Positions 35,719 through 44,714 of a stretch of DNA of 64,000 bases are shown piece by piece. Numbering within the stretch: the stretch's first letter is position 1; every line of letters starts with the position of its first letter. The translations under genes and the position numbers were made by a program. The stretch is from Robiginitalea sp. SC105 (lineage in GTDB: Bacteria; Bacteroidota; Bacteroidia; Flavobacteriales; Flavobacteriaceae), in NCBI RefSeq assembly GCF_014243345.1, contig NZ_JACLZF010000002.1, positions 496,001 through 560,000 of the forward strand, in the 5' to 3' direction. The notes under the pieces are model-generated. The model was not told where the DNA came from, did not search any database, and saw nothing but the letters and a program-made list of their open reading frames with translations.

Positions 35719-37335
35719 TCAATCCCGGGGCTCGGGTTCGGGGAAATCCTCGGGCCAGGGTACCCGGGCCGAAGGGTAATACCGGATATCCATCTTTTTG
35801 AAGTAGGGTGCCTGTGCTGCCAGCCGCAGCTTGTAATCTTCCCACGAAAGGAGGGAAGGATCCGTCCACCCGAGTTCGGCATAACCCGGCAGGCGCGGGA
35901 AGGCAAGGTATTCCAGCTCGGCGAGCTCGGCTATTGTCTCGGACCACAAGGGGGCCTCGATGCCCAGGATATCGTCTTTTTCAATGCCGGCGGCGTATTC
36001 CTGGGGGTTCCAGATATAGGCGCTGTCCACCGGGATGTAGGCTGCCCAATGCAGGCCGTAGGTGGATACGGAGTCGTATTGCATATCGAGGTATGCCTTC
36101 CGGGCGGGGGAGAGGATGACCTTCATGCCCTTTTCAACCGCTTCCCGCGCATTCTCCTCATCGGCCCAGAATTGTGCAATGGAGGAACTGTCCAGGTCTG
36201 CAGTGGCAATCTCGTCCCACCCGATCATTTGCTTCCCGTATTTCCGCACGATGGGGGCAACCCGCTCCACAAAGTAGATATAGTCATCCTTTTCCGTCAC
36301 GTGGCTTTCGTCCCCGCCGATATGGAAATATGGGCCGGGGGTGAGGGCCGATATTTCACGGACCACATCGTCAATAAAGGCATAAACCGTATCCTTGCGG
36401 GTGTCAAAAGTGCTGAAACCGACCCGGGTACCGGTATACAGTTCCGGGGTTTTCCCATTGCCGTTGAGGAATGGATAGGAAACCGAGGCAGCATTGGTAT
36501 GCCCCGGCATATCTACCTCGGGCACGATGGTTATGAACCGTTCCGCTGCATAATTCACTATGTCCCGGTATTCCTCCTGCGTATAAAACCCGCCGGGGCC
36601 GCCACCGACCTCCGTGCTGCCTCCGACGGCGGTAAGTTTTGGCCAGGACTTGATCTCGATCCGCCAGCCCTGGTCGTCCGTCAGGTGGAGATGGAGTACA
36701 TTGAGCTTGTAGTAAGCCATGATATCCAGGTACTTTTTCACATCCGCAACCGGGAAGAAATGCCGCGCAACGTCGAGCATGGCCCCCCTGTATGCAAACT
36801 CCGTTTGATCCGTTATTTTACCGGTGGGCAGCGGCCAGATCGGGTAATCCGCCAGGGTGTCGTTGGCAGACTGCGGGATCAGTTGCCGCAGCGTCTGCAC
36901 GGCGTGGAAGGCACCCTCCGCATCCGGACTGTTGATCAACACGGAATCCCGGGTGATGTACAACTGGTAGCCGGCGCCTCCATCGGAGGCGGTCCGGTTG
37001 AAGTAGATCGCACGGTGGATACCATCCGGGTTTTCCCCGTCTACCGGGAGCCTCAGGCCGGTCCCGGCCTCGATCTGGCTCGCCAGGAACCCAGCCACCT
37101 CGGCAAAATCCCCATCGGCTGCGCCGCTGTAGATGGCTACGTGCCGGTCCAGGCCAAAGGCATCGTGGGTGGGCACAATGGAAAGGGGTTTTGGAATGAG
37201 GGGGGCGGCCGAAAGATCGGTCTCCGGATAGTCGATTTCAGGGGCCCTATCTACGGCACAGGCCCAGATCCCCACACCGATCCAGCCGGCGAAGAGTACG
37301 CGTATCAGGGCACTGCCCCATTTTGAATTTTGCAT
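35719..37335 (-). CDS. Beta-N-acetylhexosaminidase, GH20
   Basis: 538 residues, probably an exported lipoprotein (VGIWAC, a loose lipobox, Cys26). The GH20b domain lies at ~45-170. The barrel shows AYRGAMLDVARHFFPV, LNVLHLHLTDDQGWRIEIKSWP and the catalytic D342-E343 in HIGGDESH; D342 orients the substrate acetamido group and E343 is the acid. It removes terminal GlcNAc/GalNAc from chitin-like or peptidoglycan-type chains or from glycoproteins. It is last in a five-gene minus-strand run that includes a D-aminoacylase-like protein. Confidence 0.94.
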   Translation of the reverse strand: MQNSKWGSALIRVLFAGWIGVGIWACAVDRAPEIDYPETDLSAAPLIPKPLSIVPTHDAFGLDRHVAIYSGAADGDFAEVAGFLASQIEAGTGLRLPVDGENPDGIHRAIYFNRTASDGGAGYQLYITRDSVLINSPDAEGAFHAVQTLRQLIPQSANDTLADYPIWPLPTGKITDQTEFAYRGAMLDVARHFFPVADVKKYLDIMAYYKLNVLHLHLTDDQGWRIEIKSWPKLTAVGGSTEVGGGPGGFYTQEEYRDIVNYAAERFITIVPEVDMPGHTNAASVSYPFLNGNGKTPELYTGTRVGFSTFDTRKDTVYAFIDDVVREISALTPGPYFHIGGDESHVTEKDDYIYFVERVAPIVRKYGKQMIGWDEIATADLDSSSIAQFWADEENAREAVEKGMKVILSPARKAYLDMQYDSVSTYGLHWAAYIPVDSAYIWNPQEYAAGIEKDDILGIEAPLWSETIAELAELEYLAFPRLPGYAELGWTDPSLLSWEDYKLRLAAQAPYFKKMDIRYYPSARVPWPEDFPEPEPRD

Positions 37336-37343
37336 GATTCAGA

Positions 37344-38045
37344 TTATTTGAGAGTGTTTTTCAGTAAAGGGTCGAGAACGGATTGCCAGATACGGTAACC
37401 CGCCGGGTTCATATGCAGGCCATCCTCAATAAACAAAGTTTCGTCCAGGGAGCCGTCCGGGCGGAGCATGGGGGTCCAGACATTGGCGTACCGGGTCAGG
37501 GGGTCCGCTGCTGCAAGACGCTGCAGTTTCCGGTTGAACCGGGCGTATTTCCCCCGGAGGCGCCAACGGCTGATGCTGGGCTTGGCCGAGATCAGGACCA
37601 CGGGCATCCCCGGGTACCCCGACCGGATCCTCCGCAGGATTTCCCGGATATCGCGGATGGCCCGACCCGGGCTTTTGCCCTCGGCCAGGTCGTTGTCGCC
37701 CTCGTAAATCAGTACCATTAGTGGGTTGTAGTCCATGACCAGGGGGTCCAGGAAAAACAGCAGGTCGGATGCCTGGGAGCCCCCGAACCCCGTGTTGATC
37801 ACCTGCCGGTCCGGAAAGTCCGCCGACAGGCTTTCCCACATGCGGATACTCGAACTCCCGGTAAAAAGATACGTGGGCCGGTAGGGGTTCCAGAGGCTGT
37901 CGTTCCGGGCGGTCAGCCCGGCAATTTCCTCCTTAAATCGATCCGGGTCCTGCGCCCGGAGCAGGGAGGTGCAAAAGAGCAGCGGGATAATCGCCAGCAA
38001 GCAGGCGGGGCGCGATATCCGGAATAACCGTGCGTGGTTGATCAT
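37344..38045 (-). CDS. SGNH/GDSL-family hydrolase, exported
   Basis: 233 residues from ATG 38045, which overlaps the stop of the preceding gene by 4 bases (ATGA). A signal peptide is present (LLAIIPLLFCTSLLRAQ). SGNH blocks: FTGSSSIRMWESL (Ser), NTGFGGSQASD (Gly), IYEGDNDL (Asn) and FIEDGLHMNPAGY (Asp/His). The block III GDND variant is usual for acetylhydrolase-like members. It probably deacetylates sugars, which would suit its hexosaminidase partner; this is inference. Confidence 0.88.
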   Translation of the reverse strand: MINHARLFRISRPACLLAIIPLLFCTSLLRAQDPDRFKEEIAGLTARNDSLWNPYRPTYLFTGSSSIRMWESLSADFPDRQVINTGFGGSQASDLLFFLDPLVMDYNPLMVLIYEGDNDLAEGKSPGRAIRDIREILRRIRSGYPGMPVVLISAKPSISRWRLRGKYARFNRKLQRLAAADPLTRYANVWTPMLRPDGSLDETLFIEDGLHMNPAGYRIWQSVLDPLLKNTLK

Positions 38046-38941
38046 TCGGGGGTATTTCTTGGTGCAGCTGCTAAAATATGGACTTTGGACCAATCGTAAA
38101 AGCGGGAGATCCAGCTATCCGAAGGCAATCCTTGTTCGCGCATCCCGAATCCATGGCCGCCCCGGCTATACATGTGCAGGGCTGCCGGAATACCTGCTTC
38201 CCGCCAGGCGGAATAGAGGTCCACGCTTCCCGCGGCCAGCCCCAGCGGGTCATCCGTGGCACAGATCACGATCATGGGAGGGGCTCCTTCAGGGGCCGGG
38301 GCTACCGGGTAGGCATCTGTCCAGGGATAGACGGGGACAAGGAAATCAGGGGCGTTGTTCCCATCTGCGGAATAGGCGACCCCAAGGGTTACGGCCCCGC
38401 CCGCCGAAAAGCCCATAAAGCCTATTTTCCCGGGGTCAATGCCGTATTGTTGTGCATTGGACCTCACATGGGCAACCGCGCCCAGGCCGTCTTCAATGGA
38501 ATAGGGGAGCACCTTGCCCACGTTGGCCATCAGGCTGGCCGGGTCTTCCTGCCCCAGCTTGCTGATCTCGGCGATGCCGTCCTGCCCGGTTGGAACCAGG
38601 CGGTATTTGAGCACAAATGCCGTGAACCCCCTGTCTGACAGCCAGGCAGCCACCTGCCGGCCTTCGCTTTCTATGCTCAGGCCGTAGAGTCCGCCGCCCG
38701 GTGCGATGACCACGGCAGCCCCGTTGGAGGTGCCGCTTGCCGGCCGGAACACCTGCATGCTGGGGACGGATACATTGGTAACCACTTCCGTATCCCAGAT
38801 TTCGCTGAAATAGTGTTTTTCGCCACCTTCCCAGGTAACCCCTGCAGCCTTGTTATAGGGCAGGGGGATACTGTCGGCCTGGGACCAGGCAGGCGGGCAT
38901 GTGAAAAGGACGGTCAGGATAAGGAGCAAATAGTATTTCAT
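38042..38941 (-). CDS. Exported alpha/beta hydrolase (BD-FAE/acetyl esterase-like)
   Basis: 299 residues, signal peptide MKYYLLLILTVLFTCPPAWSQ. The nucleophile elbow is IGFMGFSAGGAVTLG (Ser in GFSAGG); the oxyanion region is AAVVIAPGGGLYGLSIESEG; the acid and His are in VICATDDPLG and HMYSRGGHGFGM. This set resembles acetylxylan or carbohydrate esterases of the Bacteroidota polysaccharide-use type. It lies between an SMP-30-like gene and a SGNH hydrolase in the same operon. The substrate is not known. Confidence 0.88.
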   Translation of the reverse strand: MKYYLLLILTVLFTCPPAWSQADSIPLPYNKAAGVTWEGGEKHYFSEIWDTEVVTNVSVPSMQVFRPASGTSNGAAVVIAPGGGLYGLSIESEGRQVAAWLSDRGFTAFVLKYRLVPTGQDGIAEISKLGQEDPASLMANVGKVLPYSIEDGLGAVAHVRSNAQQYGIDPGKIGFMGFSAGGAVTLGVAYSADGNNAPDFLVPVYPWTDAYPVAPAPEGAPPMIVICATDDPLGLAAGSVDLYSAWREAGIPAALHMYSRGGHGFGMREQGLPSDSWISRFYDWSKVHILAAAPRNTPE

Positions 38942-38970
38942 GGTTGCTGATGCGGTTAAGGTTTCTATGT

Positions 38971-39882
38971 TCAGTTTGGCTGCCAGTACATCCCGGCCAC
39001 ATTCATCTCGAGGGTGTAGACGGAATCCATGGCGGTAATGAACAGGGTTTTGCCTTCGGTGCCCCCGAACGTAATATTGGCCGTCCAGGACTCAGGTACG
39101 TCTATGTGGAGCAGGTGTTTGCCCTGCGGGCTGTAAACATCCACACCCCGGCCGGTCAGGTAGAGGTTGCCCTGCTCGTCAAGTGTCATCCCATCCGATC
39201 CCTGGGTAATGAGCAGGGTGGGGTTTTCCAGGGTGCGGTCGTCGAGGATGTCATATCGGTAGGTCATGCTGTTGCCGATATCGGCCACATAGAGGTTTTT
39301 GCCATCCGGGGTCCCGATGATGCCATTGGGCTGGACCAGGCCGGTGGCCGCCAGGAGCGGAGCCCCTCCTGAGGGGGGTATCCGGTAGACCTGTTCCGCC
39401 TCGATTTCCTTTTCCTGCCGTTCCCAGTAGGGCCGCTGGTAATACGGGTCCGTAAAGTAGATCGTGCCATCCGGGTGGACCCACATGTCATTGGGCCCGT
39501 TCAGGTGCGCCCCCTGGTAACTGTCGGTCAGGACCTCCACTTCCCGGTCCGGGTGAATGCGCCAAAGTTCGAATTTCTCATCGGCAGCGGCGAGGAGGTT
39601 CCCCTGGTTGTCCCAGTACAGGCCGTTCGCCCGGCCGGCCGGTTCCATGTAAACGGTGATTTCCCCCGTGGCTGCGTTCCAGCGGTGGATGCGGTTGTTG
39701 GGCTGGTCCGTGAAATACACATCCCCGCCAGGGGCTGTGGCCGGGCCTTCAGTAAATTCGAACTGGTCGGAAACCAGTTCGAGTTGGGCCCCTTCGGCGA
39801 TTAGCCCGGGGGGTTCTTCGGTACAGCCCAGTAAGGAGGCTATTAGGACGATCTGACAGGTTATCCGTATTGTTTGGTTCAT
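38971..39882 (-). CDS. SMP-30/gluconolactonase-like lipoprotein
   Basis: 303 residues with lipobox SLLGC (Cys20). A six-bladed propeller is suggested by repeats such as EGPATAPGGDVYFTDQPNNRIHRWN, GPNDMWVHPDGTIYFTDPYYQRPYW and QPNGIIGTPDGKNLYVADIG, which include the Glu/Asn/Asp metal ligands of SMP-30. It likely hydrolyses a sugar lactone or a related ester in the periplasm. It is third from the 5' end of its operon by position; the upstream gene ends 3 bases away. Confidence 0.9.
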   Translation of the reverse strand: MNQTIRITCQIVLIASLLGCTEEPPGLIAEGAQLELVSDQFEFTEGPATAPGGDVYFTDQPNNRIHRWNAATGEITVYMEPAGRANGLYWDNQGNLLAAADEKFELWRIHPDREVEVLTDSYQGAHLNGPNDMWVHPDGTIYFTDPYYQRPYWERQEKEIEAEQVYRIPPSGGAPLLAATGLVQPNGIIGTPDGKNLYVADIGNSMTYRYDILDDRTLENPTLLITQGSDGMTLDEQGNLYLTGRGVDVYSPQGKHLLHIDVPESWTANITFGGTEGKTLFITAMDSVYTLEMNVAGMYWQPN

Positions 39883-39885
39883 GGT

Positions 39886-41532
39886 TTATGGATTTTTGGA
39901 TGAGTAGCCGGGACCTTTTACAAACCGGCCCGGGAAGGCTCCCGTATGTTCCCCGGACCGCAACACGGCAACCCCGTTAACCAGTACATGCTCAACGCCT
40001 GTTGCATACTGGTGGGGCTCCTGGAAGGTGGCGGTGTCTTCAATGCGATCCGGGTCAAACAGTACGACGTCCGCAAAATACCCCGGCCTGAGCAGCCCGC
40101 GTTTCTTTAGTTTCAAATTCCCAGCGGGAAGGGAGGTCAGCCTCCGGACGGCCTCTTCCAGGGAGATGATCCCGCGCTCCCGCACATAGTGCCCCAAAAG
40201 CCGGGCAAAGGAGCCATAGGCCCTGGGATGGGTGCTTTGCTTCAGGAAAACGCCCTCATTGGTATAGGACCCGGCATCGGAACAGGCAGCCATATACGGG
40301 AGGGCCAGTTTTTTCTCCACGTTTTCCGGACTCATGGAAAAATAAACCACCTGGATCCGGCTGTCGTCCTCATGGATCAGGTCGGCAACGGCCTCTGCGG
40401 GTGGAATCCCGCGTTCTGCGGCCACTTCCGCCAGGTTCCTGCCGATCAGGTGCCGGAGGTCCTCATTCCGGAAGCCGACCAGGAGGATATTTTCCGGGGG
40501 TACATGGAACTTCACTTCCCGGATCATGCGGCTGCGTGCAGCGGGGTCCTCCAGGAATTCCATGGTCTTTTCGTGCCCTCCGTCCTTGGCCCACGCCGGC
40601 AGCAGGACATTGAGCCCTGTGGAGCTGGCGTTGTACATATACATGTCGGTGGTGATGGCCAGGCCCCGGCCCCGGGCTTCCTCTACCAGGGCAATGGCGC
40701 TGTCCAACAGGTGCCAGTTATCCTGTCCGGAGGCCTTGAAGTGGTAGATTTCTGCCGGCACGTCGGCATCCTCCGCCACCTGTATCAATTCCCGTACCGC
40801 ATAGAGCAGGCTGTCCTCTTCATTGCGGATGTGGGATACATACATGCCGCCGTAACCGGATACCACCTTTGCGAGTTCGGTGATCTCCCGGGTTTTTGCA
40901 TGCCCGCTCGGCACGTAGATCAGGGAAGTTGACAACCCCACGGCGCCTTCTTCCATGCCCCGCCGGAGAAGGGCCTTCATCGAATCCAGTTCCACGGGGG
41001 TGGGATCCCTTTTCTCGTAGCCCATTACGTATTCCCTCAGGGTCCCGTTCCCCACAAAGGAGGCAACATTGGTGGAAACCCCTTTGTCTTCCAGGTACTG
41101 CAGGTATTCCCCCAGGGTGGTCCAGGGAATATCGTAGGTAATGTCCTGTTGCCCTTCCAGCATGTCCCGCCGCATCGCCTCATTGAGGGGCCCCATGGAA
41201 CGACCCTCGCCCATGACTTCGAGGGTAACGCCCTGCCGGATATCGCTCTGGGAGCGCCCGTCTTCCAGGAGGCTGACGTTGGCCCAGCTGAGCATGTTGA
41301 TAAAGCCGGGGGCCAGGTACAGTCCGGAGGCATCTATTTCGGACTTACCCGATGCGCCGGACAGGTCCCCGATGGCGGCGATGGTATCTGCCCGGATCCC
41401 GAGGTCTGCACGGACGGCCGGGCTGCCGCTGCCGTCGAGCAACTGCCCATTCCGGATAAGGACGTCGAATTCGGGTTCCTGTTGGCAGGAACCCAGCAGC
41501 AGGAGGGAAAACAGCAGGCAGGAAAGGCGCAT
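39886..41532 (-). CDS. N-acyl-D-amino-acid deacylase-like amidohydrolase, lipoprotein
   Basis: 548 residues from ATG 41532: MRLSCLLFSLLLLGSC gives a lipobox (Cys16); an open frame continues upstream but is antisense to mazG and is not coding. The body is D-aminoacylase-like (FDVLIRNGQLLDGSGSPAVRADLGIR, GVTLEVMGEGRSMGPLN, YVSHIRNEEDSLLYAV, KRGLLRPGYFADVVLFDPDRI). The first metal-binding HxH expected after APGF is replaced by INMLSWA, so the metal site must differ. A recognisable subfamily shares this. It is first in the five-gene operon and would act on D-amino-acid amides, for example from peptidoglycan. Confidence 0.88.
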   Translation of the reverse strand: MRLSCLLFSLLLLGSCQQEPEFDVLIRNGQLLDGSGSPAVRADLGIRADTIAAIGDLSGASGKSEIDASGLYLAPGFINMLSWANVSLLEDGRSQSDIRQGVTLEVMGEGRSMGPLNEAMRRDMLEGQQDITYDIPWTTLGEYLQYLEDKGVSTNVASFVGNGTLREYVMGYEKRDPTPVELDSMKALLRRGMEEGAVGLSTSLIYVPSGHAKTREITELAKVVSGYGGMYVSHIRNEEDSLLYAVRELIQVAEDADVPAEIYHFKASGQDNWHLLDSAIALVEEARGRGLAITTDMYMYNASSTGLNVLLPAWAKDGGHEKTMEFLEDPAARSRMIREVKFHVPPENILLVGFRNEDLRHLIGRNLAEVAAERGIPPAEAVADLIHEDDSRIQVVYFSMSPENVEKKLALPYMAACSDAGSYTNEGVFLKQSTHPRAYGSFARLLGHYVRERGIISLEEAVRRLTSLPAGNLKLKKRGLLRPGYFADVVLFDPDRIEDTATFQEPHQYATGVEHVLVNGVAVLRSGEHTGAFPGRFVKGPGYSSKNP

Positions 41533-41595
41533 GGTCAGGGGTGGTTTGACCCTAAAATTACGCCAAAAACCATTCGCCGCCAAACCCCGGATTCG

Positions 41596-41603
41596 TACCT
41601 TTG
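41596..41603 (+). promoter_or_regulatory. Probable -7 box of mazG promoter
   Basis: TACCTTTG matches TAnnTTTG, 19 bases before the start codon. No clear -33 element. Confidence 0.5.
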
Positions 41604-41622
41604 GCGAAAATACCTGGGCCTT

Positions 41623-42399
41623 ATGAACACCCGCAAAGAGCAACTCCGGGCGCTGGACCGCCTGCTGACGATCATGGACGAACTCCGGGAAGGCTGCCCC
41701 TGGGACCGGAAACAAACCATGCAGTCCCTGCGCCAGCTGACCATCGAAGAAACCTATGAATTGGGCGACGCCATCCTGGACAACGACCTGGAGGAGATCA
41801 AGGGGGAACTCGGGGACCTGTTGCTCCATATTGTCTTCTATGCACGGATCGGTTCGGAGGGGGGCAGTTTCGATATAGGTGATGTGGCCGAAGCCATCTG
41901 TGAAAAACTGATCCGGCGCCATCCGCATATCTACGGGGATACGGAGGTGGCCAACGAGGAGGAGGTCAAGGCAAACTGGGAGCGCATCAAGCTGCAGGAA
42001 GGCAAGAAGAGCGTATTGCAGGGGGTGCCGGCAGGCTTGCCCGCCCTGGTCAAGGCCAACCGGATACAGGAAAAAGTTGCCGGGGTAGGCTTCGACTGGG
42101 AGCGGCCCGAACAGGTATTCCAAAAAGTGCGGGAAGAGCTGGAAGAACTCGAAGCGGAGCGGCAGGCGGGGAATGCGGATGCAGTGGAGGCCGAAATGGG
42201 TGATGTGTTCTTTTCCATGGTGAATTACGCCCGTTTCCTGGGGATCAACCCGGAGAATGCCCTGGAGCGCACCAACAAGAAATTCATGGGTCGGTTCAGC
42301 TACCTGGAAACCAAAGCCCGGGAGGCCGGCAGGGAACTCAGCGAGATGTCTCTTGCCGAGATGGACGTCCACTGGGAAGAAGCCAAAAAGAGATCGTAA
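41623..42399 (+). CDS. mazG: Nucleoside triphosphate pyrophosphohydrolase
   Basis: 258 residues, two MazG repeats. The first holds CPWDRKQTMQSLRQLTIEETYELGDAI (EExxE...D metal motif) and LGDLLLHIVFYARI; the second has REELEELEAERQAGNADAVEAEMGDVFFSMVNYARF. It hydrolyses NTPs/dNTPs to monophosphate and pyrophosphate, cleaning aberrant nucleotides. It starts at ATG 41623, with the D-aminoacylase gene diverging 91 bases upstream. The MATE gene follows 42 bases downstream. Confidence 0.95.
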   Translation: MNTRKEQLRALDRLLTIMDELREGCPWDRKQTMQSLRQLTIEETYELGDAILDNDLEEIKGELGDLLLHIVFYARIGSEGGSFDIGDVAEAICEKLIRRHPHIYGDTEVANEEEVKANWERIKLQEGKKSVLQGVPAGLPALVKANRIQEKVAGVGFDWERPEQVFQKVREELEELEAERQAGNADAVEAEMGDVFFSMVNYARFLGINPENALERTNKKFMGRFSYLETKAREAGRELSEMSLAEMDVHWEEAKKRS

Positions 42400-42440
42400 A
42401 CCGGTGGGCCCCGTTGCCGAGGGCCTCCTAACCAATTGTT

Positions 42441-43838
42441 TTGCTGCAGCAGTACACCCGCGAGTTCCGATACAACTACCGCCTGGCCACCCCGGTTATC
42501 CTCGGGATGCTCGGCCATACCTTTGTGGTGTTCGCCGACAACATCATGGTGGGCCAACTGGGTACCGCGGAACTCGCAGCCGTCTCCCTCGGGAACAGTT
42601 TTGTATTTGTCGCCATGTCCCTGGGGATTGGTTTCTCCACGGCCCTCACCCCCCTGGTGGCCGAAGCGGATGGTCGGGGCGACCGGGCCGAGGGCCGGCG
42701 GATCCTGCAGCATGGCCTGGTCCTGTGCAGCCTGCTCGGGGTGGTCCTGTTTGGTGTCGTACTGCTGGCAAAACCGCTGATGTACCTGATGCGGCAGCCC
42801 CCTGAAGTGGTGGAACTGGCACAGCCCTATATCGACCTGGTCGCCCTGTCGCTCATCCCGCTGATCGTCTTCCAGGCGCTCAAGCAATTCTCAGAGGGCC
42901 TTTCCCAGACCCGTTACCCCATGTATGCCACCGTGTTGGCCAATGTGATCAACATCGGCCTGAACTACCTCCTGATCTTTGGCCACCTGGGGTTTCCCAG
43001 GATGGGGGTCGTGGGGGCCGCCGTGGGTACGCTGGTGGCGCGGGTTGCCATGTGTTTTGTGCTCTGGGGGCTCTTCCGGAAACGCCCGGCCTTTGAGGGA
43101 TATGTCGAGCGACTGCGGTTCCGGCATATCGGCAAGCGCATGCTCCGCAAGATTGTGAACCTGGGATTTCCCTCGGCCCTGCAGTTTTTCTTTGAAGTGG
43201 CCATTTTCACCGCGGCCATCTGGCTGAGCGGGGTGCTGGGCAAAAACCCACAGGCTGCCAACCAGATTGCCCTGAACCTGAGCAGCATGACTTTTATGTT
43301 CGGGACCGGTCTGGGGGTGGCCGCCATGATACGGGTGGGCAACCAATTGGGAATGAGGAATTTCCCCGAACTCCGGCGCATAGCAAATTCGATTTTTTTG
43401 ATGACCGTGCTGCTGATGGCGGGTTTTGCCCTGCTGTTCCTGATGGGGCGCCACTGGTTTCCCTCCCTGTACCTGGACCTGGGGGATCCCCTGAATTTTG
43501 CAGATAACAGGGAGGTTGTCGCGCTGGCGGCTGAGCTCCTGCTGATTGCCTCGGTCTTCCAGATTTCGGACGGGGTACAGGTGGTGGTGCTGGGCGCCCT
43601 GAGGGGGCTGCAGGACGTGCGGATCCCCACCCTGCTCACCTTTGTGGCCTACTGGCTGGTTGGCTTCCCTGTTAGTTATTTCCTGGGCCTCCGGACCGGG
43701 CTGGGGAGTTCCGGTATCTGGATTGGCCTCCTCGCAGGGCTCACGGCCTCTGCAATTATGTTGTATCTTCGATTCAGGTACCTCACCGGGCGCCTGATCC
43801 GGCAGAACGATGCTGCCGGGCTGGTCCGGGAAACCTGA
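42441..43838 (+). CDS. MATE-family multidrug/cation antiporter
   Basis: 465 residues with about 12 membrane helices in two MatE halves (TPVILGMLGHTFVVFADNIMVGQLG in the first; GFPSALQFFFEVAIFTAAIW in the second). The start is TTG 42441; a stop lies four codons upstream in frame and no ATG fits. NorM-type proteins export drugs or organic cations with Na+ or H+. It is probably co-transcribed with mazG. Confidence 0.9.
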   Translation: MLQQYTREFRYNYRLATPVILGMLGHTFVVFADNIMVGQLGTAELAAVSLGNSFVFVAMSLGIGFSTALTPLVAEADGRGDRAEGRRILQHGLVLCSLLGVVLFGVVLLAKPLMYLMRQPPEVVELAQPYIDLVALSLIPLIVFQALKQFSEGLSQTRYPMYATVLANVINIGLNYLLIFGHLGFPRMGVVGAAVGTLVARVAMCFVLWGLFRKRPAFEGYVERLRFRHIGKRMLRKIVNLGFPSALQFFFEVAIFTAAIWLSGVLGKNPQAANQIALNLSSMTFMFGTGLGVAAMIRVGNQLGMRNFPELRRIANSIFLMTVLLMAGFALLFLMGRHWFPSLYLDLGDPLNFADNREVVALAAELLLIASVFQISDGVQVVVLGALRGLQDVRIPTLLTFVAYWLVGFPVSYFLGLRTGLGSSGIWIGLLAGLTASAIMLYLRFRYLTGRLIRQNDAAGLVRET

Positions 43839-43842
43839 TACA

Positions 43843-43897
43843 CAACCAAAACGCAACCGAAACGCAATCGAAACGCAACCAAAACGCAACCAAAACC
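43843..43897. repeat. 11-bp short tandem repeat
   Basis: Four units of a-consensus AAAACGCAACC (43848-43891; variants start with G or end TC), with partial units on both sides. It lies wholly in the spacer between the MATE gene and the 43916 gene. Confidence 0.95.
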
Positions 43898-43915
43898 ACC
43901 TAATCCGCAGACGTC

Positions 43916-44143
43916 ATGGACTTACCCAAATTCCTCCTGGCCGATAATACAGACCACCCGACGGCCGTCTTTGTGGTACATACCGACTATCCCCGGTTTA
44001 TACTGAACCTCGAAAACGACGAGGTGGAATGGCTGGAAGATTTCTCCTCGGAGGATGAAAAGGAGCTCGAGGCCGCAGCCGGGGAGCTCATTGCCGAAGC
44101 CGTGGATTTTTACGACCGCGAAATTTCCCGATACGAAGACTGA
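43916..44143 (+). CDS. Small acidic conserved hypothetical
   Basis: 75 residues, strongly acidic (WLEDFSSEDEKELEAAAGELIAEAVDFYDREISRYED), without signal or membrane segment. The N-terminal half is strand-rich (TAVFVVHTDYPRFILNLENDEVEWLED) and the C-terminal half a helix. I recall similar small proteins in Flavobacteriia but no named function. It precedes the PAP2 gene by one base, so they are coupled. It follows the 11-bp repeat. Confidence 0.8.
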   Translation: MDLPKFLLADNTDHPTAVFVVHTDYPRFILNLENDEVEWLEDFSSEDEKELEAAAGELIAEAVDFYDREISRYED

Positions 44144-44144
44144 T

Positions 44145-44714
44145 ATGTGGCAGGCGCTTCGGGATCTGGACCGCGAATGGTTTTTGAAGCTCAACGGAAC
44201 GGGCACCGAAGCCTGGGATGGCTTCTGGCTGTTCCTCTCGGACAAATGGCTGGCCATCCCGTTTTACCTGTTGCTGCTGCTGGTCGCATGGCGCGACCTG
44301 GGTTGGAGGCGGTTGCTTTTACTTTTGCTCTTCGTCGCATTGCTCATTACCTGTACGGACCAGTTGTCCAATTTTTTCAAGGTGGGGGTTGGCCGCCTCC
44401 GGCCCTGCCATGACCCGGCCCTGCAACCCTTTGTGAGGCTGGTAAAAGATAGTTGTGGCGGCCGGTTCGGCTATTTTTCCGCCCATGCCGCCAATGCCTT
44501 GGGGCTCGCGGCCTTTTTCACGACCCTGTGGGGCCGTCGCCGCCTGGGGTGGGGTGTATTACTGCTCCTATGGGCCTCGGCAGTGGGGTTCAGCCGGGTT
44601 TACCTCGGGGTCCACTTTCCGTTTGACGTGCTTACGGGATTTGCCGCAGGTGCCCTTTTCGGGTGGCTTTTTGCGCGCTTGTTTACCTTTGCCCGACAAA
44701 AGTGGATGCCATGA
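44145..44714 (+). CDS. PAP2-family membrane phosphatase
   Basis: 189 residues with about five membrane helices. PAP2 motifs: KVGVGRLRPCHD (C1), YFSAHAANA (C2, His in place of the usual PSGH context: SAH) and SRVYLGVHFPFDVLTG (C3). It hydrolyses lipid phosphates; candidates are undecaprenyl pyrophosphate (BacA-like role) or lipid A (LpxE-like). Four-base ATGA overlap with the GT39 gene that follows. Gene order suggests work on a lipid-linked sugar or lipid A. Confidence 0.9.
   Translation: MWQALRDLDREWFLKLNGTGTEAWDGFWLFLSDKWLAIPFYLLLLLVAWRDLGWRRLLLLLLFVALLITCTDQLSNFFKVGVGRLRPCHDPALQPFVRLVKDSCGGRFGYFSAHAANALGLAAFFTTLWGRRRLGWGVLLLLWASAVGFSRVYLGVHFPFDVLTGFAAGALFGWLFARLFTFARQKWMP

Noticed and set aside
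41533-42435. Upstream in-frame extension of the D-aminoacylase gene
   Set aside because: It would be antisense to mazG and would bury the lipobox signal; MRLSCLLFSLLLLGSC is the natural start.
43843-43897. Tandem repeat as a CRISPR array
   Set aside because: Units are 11 bp with no spacers and no cas gene is near.
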